Source: Neospora caninum Liverpool (taxonomy: Eukaryota > Apicomplexa > Conoidasida > Eucoccidiorida > Sarcocystidae). From it: a DNA stretch of 64,000 nucleotides. Below are positions 58,201 through 64,000 of this stretch, in pieces. A program made the position numbers and the translations under genes. A model generated the notes under the pieces. That model was not told the DNA's origin and did not search any database. It was given only the letters and a program-made list of their open reading frames with translations. The DNA is taken from NCBI RefSeq assembly GCF_000208865.1, contig NC_018394.1:455635-519634 (forward strand), in the 5' to 3' direction. The stretch's first letter is position 1; every line of letters begins with the position of its first letter.

Positions 58201-59152
58201 AAGGCGCGGCGGGGATGGGGAGAAATCGCATGAGGCGCCAAGCGCGGAAGCGGGACCGCCAGAGACGCCCGCGTCTCTCGGGGAGAAGGCGAGAGGCGCC
58301 GACCGCGAGAGCGCCCTCGTGCATCTCGTGTCGCCGCGCACCTCGTCGACGACTGCCACTGATCGCGAAGAGAACGGACGCCCGACAGCGGCAGAGAGGC
58401 CGGTAGGCGTTTCTGCCTCCGAAAGGAAGGACACGCGGCGGCGACGCGCCTCCCGCCTCACGCCCGAGGATGGAGACGAAGACGCGCATGCGCAGCAAGT
58501 CGTGGACTTGGAGGCTGTTGACGCGTGCGTGAGAACGAGCGCGCTGAAGATCTTGCGAGAGAAACTGGACCGGAGCAGAAAGGCCCTACGGAGACAGCTG
58601 GATTTTTACTTCTCGCCCCACAACTGGGCCTCTGACGCGCACCTGCGATCGGCGCTCGTCCCTCTGCCTGGCGCGCTGGCTGCGAGGCTTCAAAGGGAGA
58701 AGGCGGGCGCGGAGGCCGAGCGGGGGAAAGACGAGCAAAACAGTGGGGAGAAAAACGGCTCGGGGAAAGACGGAGAACTGAACGTAGAAGGCGCGACGGC
58801 AAATATGCCGTCAGGCGTGTCGCAGTCAGAGAAAGATTCGTCAAACGAGGCAGACACCACTCACACCAATCACGCTTCGGCCTCTACGGTGCGTCTCGGC
58901 GTGCCTCTGAGGGAAGTTGCGGCGTTTCCGCGCGTCCGGAGTTTGACTGCCGACGTGGATTTCATCGCAGAGTGCATGCGCAGCCGCGGGGGCTTGCAAT
59001 TCGTCCAGGCAGAGAAGGACGAGAACGGCGACTGGTGGTTGCTCCGCACGGAGAAGGCGGAAGCACGCGATGAAGGGCTGAACGGCAAAGAGCCCAGACG
59101 CACGCGGAGAGGCAGGTGGGGAGGCGTCTCGGGGGTCGTGGCCAAACCGTGA
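55277..59152 (+). CDS. Coilin-like protein with a C-terminal La motif
   Basis: One frame is open throughout. Likely exons are 55277-55336 and 55610-59152, since a phase-0 intron of 273 nt (donor GTGAGT, acceptor TTTTCGAG) joins MRIRLRF to SCMFVDPNSIRTISQLK just as in the coilin N-terminal domain. The product is then about 1200 residues. Residues 1-126 are coilin-NTD-like: the VRLRLQF-type first strand, FVDPN, and LLEKDDVVTV near human LVRDNDCLRV. Three acidic Ser-rich patches alternating with KRKR-type basic stretches follow. Residues 569-609 (WLQVRFLILQGFMPTLSEER, then VRVEDKDLTTGRV) resemble the coilin Tudor-like domain. After a poly-Ser tract, a La motif starts near 1013 (LRRQLDFYFSPHNWASDAHL) and, after about 80 inserted residues, finishes with VPLREVAAFPRVRSLTADVD and FVQ. 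No RRM follows. A nuclear RNA-related role is inferred. The La call is the surer one; coilin is a judgement from pattern. Confidence 0.8.
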   Translation: MRIRLRFCSHFVPAAESASPVSPGRSLTLLPCKTTGIDGGRPAHAAQDEASPCCFSGPQTVRPPCSSSSLPVPSSGILSSLSFVPFSASLAASQRGSCVSGAHGPSFAVFEDSCMFVDPNSIRTISQLKAALLADLTQGRFSKTSAFLHGGRESLCEALESKNPGFSLSRWSSHLQDADLGSPRRPVDLVLRLDNFVLPDGQPIELLEKDDVVTVCIYTAVPAETADARGLLLGGFEVAPVQKRSHLFRASDAGTRLEPQPEEERGTAPVSPGKGARKRERSLGRPAPGRAGVCTPEQAKKGRKAAAPEGIRSGALASVRKAGRSDTTSSESSEDEESSSSSDASETEEKKAAHAPALSAKSQLHCPSELPESASAAPAARLGRKGPSSGVCTPWQKGAVAVSVSSSDDDSSDSSSSSDSSAGKRKRSSALAATRDRGNPLPSGGCRQQGVNSKGLQGPSKVLASRPTQAGHAAGSVGRRPGGEASFAKQKGRSVAVRSESSSESDGSDESDSSSEETESAGTKRSPNSGRTNVGRMPAVVARAFGLAAGGTSGVCTPGTGGGVKGSAPAAVSQARQDANRPRAEARGRTEKKGGPSNVAKDSAGESRQAIPQSLETPLKEAKKVETGQSESAEACAIPDPAAFVSWPSASLENVQIHQWLQVRFLILQGFMPTLSEERLVRVEDKDLTTGRVRLWERRGSSDRPPTVAAGAPAQTGRRGGGSWRDWSSLTEIKTTKEMVNDAGTDALKSRASSSLAPERAASPGGRSRVPPSAEAGNGADAGAVAFKYQPKRLLALQQRERASHGNAPPSEPLRFVTQTIDAGEMHASLHASNATRSEGSPSSSSSSPASSSSPASSSSAASSSPASSSSAASSSSSSSSSSLSSSSSSSPAGGVADASEGALRLRGGSSSRACEKGNDGDWDAFLLSGLEVFVSEDGSDVLVRHFASAGAFHLPLPRDVLEACRRNLQPRVSRRRGGDGEKSHEAPSAEAGPPETPASLGEKARGADRESALVHLVSPRTSSTTATDREENGRPTAAERPVGVSASERKDTRRRRASRLTPEDGDEDAHAQQVVDLEAVDACVRTSALKILREKLDRSRKALRRQLDFYFSPHNWASDAHLRSALVPLPGALAARLQREKAGAEAERGKDEQNSGEKNGSGKDGELNVEGATANMPSGVSQSEKDSSNEADTTHTNHASASTVRLGVPLREVAAFPRVRSLTADVDFIAECMRSRGGLQFVQAEKDENGDWWLLRTEKAEARDEGLNGKEPRRTRRGRWGGVSGVVAKP
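55921..55932 (+). other. Perfect palindrome GTGTATATACAC in coding sequence
   Basis: A perfect 12-base palindrome related to the dispersed 12-mer (same arms, TA centre), at the end of the coilin-NTD-like domain, read as Val-Cys-Ile-Tyr-Thr. Confidence 0.75.
56151..56162 (+). other. Dispersed near-palindrome GTGTATGTACAC, coding copy 1
   Basis: Read in frame as GGT GTA TGT ACA CCG, Gly-Val-Cys-Thr-Pro, in the coilin-like protein. Confidence 0.85.
56445..56456 (+). other. Dispersed near-palindrome GTGTATGTACAC, coding copy 2
   Basis: Read in frame as GGT GTA TGT ACA CCT, again Gly-Val-Cys-Thr-Pro, just before the second acidic serine patch. Confidence 0.85.
56937..56948 (+). other. Dispersed near-palindrome GTGTATGTACAC, coding copy 3
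   Basis: Read in frame as GGT GTA TGT ACA CCC, again Gly-Val-Cys-Thr-Pro, after the third acidic serine patch. Confidence 0.85.
57797..57952 (+). repeat. In-frame serine-coding TCN/TCT repeat
   Basis: Imperfect trinucleotide repeats encode about 50 residues of Ser broken by Pro-Ala and Ala-Ala. It contains two copies of a TCTCCTGCCTCGTCTTCTTC-type unit and a pure TCT run near 57898-57925. Its length is likely variable between strains. Confidence 0.85.
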
Positions 59153-59505
59153 AATGGAATCAACCAAGTGCCCGTACATCCAAGGGGAGAACGAAGAGAG
59201 ATGACGAGAAAGAAAAGAGAAGAGGCACGCCGATGCATGTGCGGGGGGGGGGGGTTGGAGAGAAGCGCCAAACTCCACGGCGATCACGACGGTATATACT
59301 ACGTGTACGCCTACGAACATGCGTATATATATATATATATATATATGCATATCTGAAGCCACACATATTTGTATATATATATATATATATATATATGTAG
59401 AATTGCGTATTTACATGAAGGGACATCTTTCCATATGTTCTACGCCGCGTGGGGAGTGGAGACTGAGTGCCAGTCTCTTTGGTTCGGCCTCTCTCTCGAG
59501 ATCTA

Positions 59506-59539
<34 letters not shown>

Positions 59540-60570
59540 GGCTGTTTTTGTAGCTATGCTTATCTATATCTATATAAAACTATTCGGATACGTGTGAGTG
59601 TTGGGCGTATGTGTTTGAGAATGGAAGGGGCTGGAGCGCGTTGTCAGGTGACTTGCAAGTTGCGGGTTTTCGACAGAGCGTGTGTGTCCCATCGGCGAGT
59701 GGAATTTTGAGACAGTTCTTTTTCGCGGGGCAACGCGTCTCTCGGCAGACAGAGAAAAGGCGCGTTTTTCGTTTCTTCCGTCGCCGCCCCCTTTGCGACT
59801 TCTGGCGGAGGAGAGCTCTTGAAAGACAGAGTTTGTGAGTTTCGAGGGAAACGCGAAGCGGTCTGACGCCGTCAAGCCCCTCGCCACGATTGACAAGACG
59901 CAAGAGAACGGACGACAGCTAACCGGAAAAGGGAGAGGTTGAACCCTAAACGTTTTTCTCCACTATTTGGAGACGCCGAGAAAGGCTTCAATCGGCGAGC
60001 ACGCGGTGTCGGCCGCCACGGGGCAGTTTAGAGTTCGAAACGCGAATGCGGAGTGCAGGAGAAGACAGCTCGCCACAGGCAGCCTTACGACGATGCCACG
60101 GGGCGATACTCTACCTGGCGCCAAGTGTTTCCGCTTGCATCCAGAGAGACAGCCGCCACACCACACATCACGTGTGCCTCTTTCGGAGGCTCAGAAGTCT
60201 GGCCTTGGCAGCGTAAATCGAGAAACACCCGCCGAGACTTCCAACGAGAACGAAGGAGGCTCGGATTCCAACACTGGGCGCGTTCGTCTGTTTCGAGGTT
60301 CCGGGTTTGGTGTTTTCGCGAACAAACATTCTTGGTCCTCACCAGCAGAAACGGTTTTCAGCCTTTGAGGGTTTTGCTTCCTTTTCTTCGCAAACGTGTG
60401 AAACCACAAGCTACGTCCAAATAGACGTTTACACAGGCCGGGAGAACGAGAGGAGACGGAGAAAGTAGAGGACGGTCGCTGCTCATGTGGCACGAGAAAA
60501 GTAGGCTGTCTTGCCTCTTGGGGCAACTGCATCGCGAGCGCTTGCGAGGTGTGTGCGCCTCCGTTTGGAT
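59153..60570. other. Convergent intergenic region between coilin-like gene and NOP53
   Basis: Two 3' UTRs, with a G13 tract near 59243 and TA microsatellites at 59324-59346, 59374-59397 and 59506-59537. Nothing here looks coding. Confidence 0.55.
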
Positions 60571-62450
60571 TTACTTTCTGCGAATCGGCTTCTTGCTGCT
60601 CAGGCGGCGCGCGCGATCTTTCTGAACTCTCCGCAAATACGATGCCGTCGCGCCGCCCGTGGGCGGCAGCTCCACGAGTCCGCGGCGCTGCAGAGAAGTT
60701 AGATGGGCGGACAAGGCCCCGCCGCCCTTGACAGCCTGGAGGGAAAAGAAAACGAAAGAAAACGAGAACACCCGTGTAGACAGGGAAGGCAAACGAGAGA
60801 AGGAGGGCTGCAGAAGAGTGGAAAAAGACGAGAGGAGAAAAGGAAGACACGAAACGGAGGGAGAAGACACAAAGGTAGGAGGAGGAGATACCGAGCAGGG
60901 GAGAGAAAAGTGGACGAGAAAGGGCACCCGACTGTTTCGCGGAACTTACTTTCATCGCCCGCAAGCTTCCACCTGAGAGATCTTCGGTAAGTGCGACAGC
61001 TGGCGGCGGCTCCACGAATCGATTCTGAGAGGACACACGAAACGGACGGTGCACGAAGATCGCCCTTAACTTCTGGCGTGCACGGCCTTTTCTCTCCACG
61101 ACTCTTCCCTAGCCGCCTTTTCAACACATCAAAATACAATTCGGGAAGTAACCGCATCGCCGTTTCCAACGATACCTCAATGTGCGTGCATCCGTATACT
61201 TGTATCGGAAACTAGGAGATAGGAAGTGCTTGATGTGCAAACACATACGAATGCCTGTCTCTACACCAAACATGCATCTTCGCATCTCTCTCCCTATATA
61301 TATATATATATATGGCGATAGGCAGTGTTTCTCTGAATGGACAAGAGTTGAATTGCTGCAAAGGATTTGCTGAGTGGCCTTTGTTGGAACCCGCGCGTCG
61401 AGAGAGTCAAGCTTCGGTCTTAGGGGATGATTCCGACTGAGCCGTCGGTCACAAACACAAATGCACCAACGAAACTCCAGAGAGAGACACACGAGAGAGA
61501 CCGAGACGGCCAGGCGCTTACTCGGCCTATGCGCAGCTTCACGCGACCTTGCTTTGCCGCCTCAATCTTCGCCTGCAACCGCTGCTCCCTGGAGAGCAGA
61601 GAAGAGCGGGAAAAACAAGAAAAATAAGAAGACAATGGAGCGTTTCAAACGCGACGAAAGGCAGAAACGCCCCACCCCTCGATGCAGAAGGCGAGGAACC
61701 GTCACAGACGGTCCACCAACTACCTCTCTCCACACTCGCCGCATCGCTTCCAACATTCACCGGTGCACACGTAAACCTACTCACATACACATACGCATGC
61801 ATATACATATATATATATATATATGTATGTATTCGAGGATGTTTGGATCCACTATCAATGAGAGTTGTGGAAATAGGCATGCAAACCTGTAGTTGTGTAT
61901 GCACAGCACGTGTATGGGGAAGTAGACATTAGTCCAGAATGGATTTATTTATCCAAATGAAAGTGTATGTACACTTTGTGATCCAAGTGGACACAGTCCT
62001 GCAAGAGAGTGATCACGCAAGGGGGAGTGCAGTTTGAAGCAGACGCACGCATGTTGCAACGCATGTTGCATGCGATAATTCCTCTTTAATGCCCCGGCCG
62101 TACTTGTCTTTCTGTGCCTCTTCGCGCTCGTTTTCTTCTTCGTCGCATTCCTGCACGAGCTCGTCGAGACGCGCCAGTGCAGCGCGCCGTTCTCGCGAAG
62201 ACAGTTTTGCAGCCCGCTGACAAAAAGGGGGAAAACGCCAATGCTCAATTCAACAAAAGCGTTTCACAAAGCTTCCATCTGCATATATAGATATTTATAC
62301 ATATGTGCATATATATGTATATATGTATATGTATAACATGCATGTGCAGTTACAAATATTCATGCACATCCAGTTGTCGACATACATGTATATATATATA
62401 TATATATGCATATATACATATGTACACAAATACAAATACGTGAGCATATC

Positions 62451-62481
<31 letters not shown>

Positions 62482-62567
62482 GTACAGGCACACGTACGTC
62501 CGTATACGCAGATATACAGAGATGTATGTATACATACATGCATTTGTGTCCGGATGTAGATGTGTTG

Positions 62568-62603
<36 letters not shown>

Positions 62604-64000
62604 TTGGAGGATGACACCGGACGTGCACGCGGAGCCTGTTTCGTGACGGCTCGGCGTCGAGGTTCGCGGCCGAGGTATCCGTGAACGGCGCGTTTTTCTC
62701 ATTCTCGAAATCTGTAGGTTTCTGACAGATTTCACTCCCTCTCTTACTCACTCTCTAAAGTGAAAAAACTTTGCCTCTTCCAGGTTGTCCAACATATTTT
62801 TCGTTTCTCACTTTCGTCCACTTACGCGTCTCTGCTGCTGCAAGAACCGAAGATGACGATTCCGGTCCACTTGCGTCTTCTTCTTCTCGCGCCGCACTGT
62901 TCACACCACATGGGACTCGACGGTTTCACATATGTTTTCACCTACACATATATATCTATATACGTGTGTAAATGCTTAGATGTACAAGCGTGTGTTTCAT
63001 GATACACACATATATGTATATATATATATATATATGCAGCATGAGGCTTCGGAAAGAGGCATATGCACATGAGTGTCGATCTACATGTAAGCACAAAAGC
63101 ACCATATAAACACACACACATCTGTATATACATACATGTTGAGATATCGCCATAAAACGTGCGAGCGCGACATCCAGGAATGCGTTTCGAGCTCACCGGG
63201 TTGTCTGACGAAGCTTGCGTCTTTCGTTTCGTCCTCGCTACTGTCCTGATCGCTTTCGCCGAGTCTGTCTGCCTCCGCATCCTCCGCAACAAAGCGCAGA
63301 GCTCCGTCCGCATCAAACGCGACCTTCTCGCCGCCATGAACCAAACGGTACAGAAGCTAACAAAAAGAAGAAAACACACTCTTACGCGTTATTACGTGGC
63401 CTCTCATCGTCGCAAGGACACAGAAAAGTATAAACGTATGCTTTCATATATATATGCGGATGCAGGGTATACATCGACATGAGCTGACGAGGAGAGCTGC
63501 ATGAAATCGCCCTTCACATCTACTTGTCTGTGAATGTATCTACATGTATCTATACCTAAATATATATATGTCTATATATACATGTGGGATAAATAAACAT
63601 GTGTGCGTATTGCTTCTTGACTGTGGTTTCTATGAGCGTGAAACGTTGTTGTGTCGAGAAAAGCGCCTTTTTTTCTCAAGCGACACCGTTTTCGGCCCCC
63701 CTCGACGCACTCTCTGTTTTTGGCTTTCTGTGAGCTCCTGGATCTTTTCACGTGGAAGGACTTCGGCGAGCGCTGCATCCACGGGTTTTCGGTATTTGCT
63801 GGTTGTCCCGGTCGCTTCTTCTTCCTGCACACTCTTTGCGAGGAGAAGCGCCTCGAGCGCCTCCTGCTGACGAGGCAGCAGATGCTGACTCCGACTGTGC
63901 GCACCAGTCTGCTGCCACTGCTCGCGCTCCTCCAGTGTACATACAGCTGCGGTCAAGAGGGCGTGCGCGTGCGCCTCTGGCGAGGGGTTGTACGACTCGC
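60571..64000 (-). CDS. NOP53: Ribosome-biogenesis factor NOP53 (GLTSCR2/PICT1 family), 5' end missing
   Basis: NOP53 is a nucleolar protein for late 60S assembly; in yeast it recruits the exosome helicase Mtr4 to 7S rRNA. Exons read on the minus strand: 64000 to about 63655 (5' end outside the window, donor uncertain), 63197-63356, 62826-62896, 62104-62216, 61522-61588, 60950-61024 and 60571-60735, phases agreeing from the second listed exon on. The left-most visible residues ESYNPSPEAHAHALLTAA match the family SYNPSFEDHQTLLSAA block. An acidic stretch (ESDQDSSEDETKDASF) follows, then REKKKTQVDRNRHLRFLQQQ (family REKAVHRLRVQQ), a charged helical region, EQRLQAKIEAAKQGRVKLR, and the C-terminal signature VALTEDLSGGSLRAMK plus HLTSLQRRGLVELP (human LSSELTDSLRTLK and RFKSFQRRNMIEP). 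The tail is basic (RRLSSKKPIRRK), fitting a nucleolar protein. Confidence 0.9.
61290..61313 (+). repeat. (TA)n microsatellite in NOP53 intron
   Basis: About 22 bases of alternating TA in an intron. Confidence 0.85.
61960..61977 (+). other. Extended near-palindrome around GTGTATGTACAC (NOP53 intron)
   Basis: Here the 12-mer is exact and the dyad extends to 8-base arms, AAAGTGTA and TACACTTT, around TG. It lies in the intron between the exons at 61522-61588 and 62104-62216. Confidence 0.85.
62385..62600 (+). repeat. Three (TA)n microsatellites in a NOP53 intron
   Basis: TA runs near 62388-62406, 62456-62481 and 62570-62600 occupy much of the intron between the exons at 62104-62216 and 62826-62896. 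Confidence 0.85.
63010..63036 (+). repeat. (TA)n microsatellite in NOP53 intron
   Basis: TATATGTATATATATATATA-type tract in the intron between the exons at 62826-62896 and 63197-63356. Confidence 0.8.

Noticed and set aside
63081..63344. Minus-strand ORF read as its own small protein
   Set aside because: Its conserved part is the NOP53 exon 63197-63356; the rest runs into the intron past the donor GTGAGC.
1..64000. CRISPR arrays, insertion sequences, bacterial operons or prophage
   Set aside because: Gene structure is eukaryotic throughout; repeats seen are microsatellites and minisatellites without spacer organisation or transposase.

Overview
The window is nuclear DNA of a coccidian apicomplexan, most likely Toxoplasma gondii or a very close relative (Neospora, Hammondia). 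The support is: a protein with six 32-residue repeats matching the coccidian microtubule protein SPM1; intron-rich genes with GT..AG introns and pyrimidine-rich acceptors; (A)CAAAATG start contexts; very many TGCATGC motifs; long (TA)n microsatellites; and long serine-rich disordered insertions in conserved proteins. There is no bacterial, viral or organellar segment, and I saw no rRNA, tRNA, CRISPR array or intact transposon.

Layout, left to right: (1) 3' part of a long disordered hypothetical protein, + strand, 1-2955. (2) HSP10 co-chaperonin, - strand, 4601-6357. (3) SPM1, + strand, 10107-11844. (4) A very large gamma-tubulin complex protein 2 (GCP2), - strand, nine exons, 14109-24029. (5) Retromer VPS26, + strand, nine exons, 28873-33856. 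(6) A RAD6-type ubiquitin-conjugating enzyme, + strand, 37829-39774. (7) A Na+/H+ exchanger, + strand, ten exons, 43436-49958. (8) Ubiquitin/NEDD8 hydrolase UCHL3, - strand, 51250-53202. (9) A coilin-like protein that also carries a C-terminal La motif, + strand, 55277-59152. (10) Ribosome-biogenesis factor NOP53, - strand, its 5' end cut off by the window edge, 60571-64000. Exon joins were chosen so that splice phases agree across every intron and conserved blocks join without gaps. For HSP10, SPM1, GCP2, VPS26, the E2, the exchanger and UCHL3 this gives complete open proteins.

These are housekeeping genes with individual promoters, not operons. Loose themes are microtubules (SPM1 next to GCP2), ubiquitin (E2 and UCHL3 on either side of the exchanger), and nuclear RNA/ribosome work (coilin-La convergent with NOP53). 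The most unusual items are the apparent coilin plus La-motif architecture, and a dispersed near-palindrome GTGTATGTACAC. That 12-mer occurs seven times exactly in introns, flanks and coding sequence, three of them in frame as Gly-Val-Cys-Thr-Pro inside the coilin-like gene.
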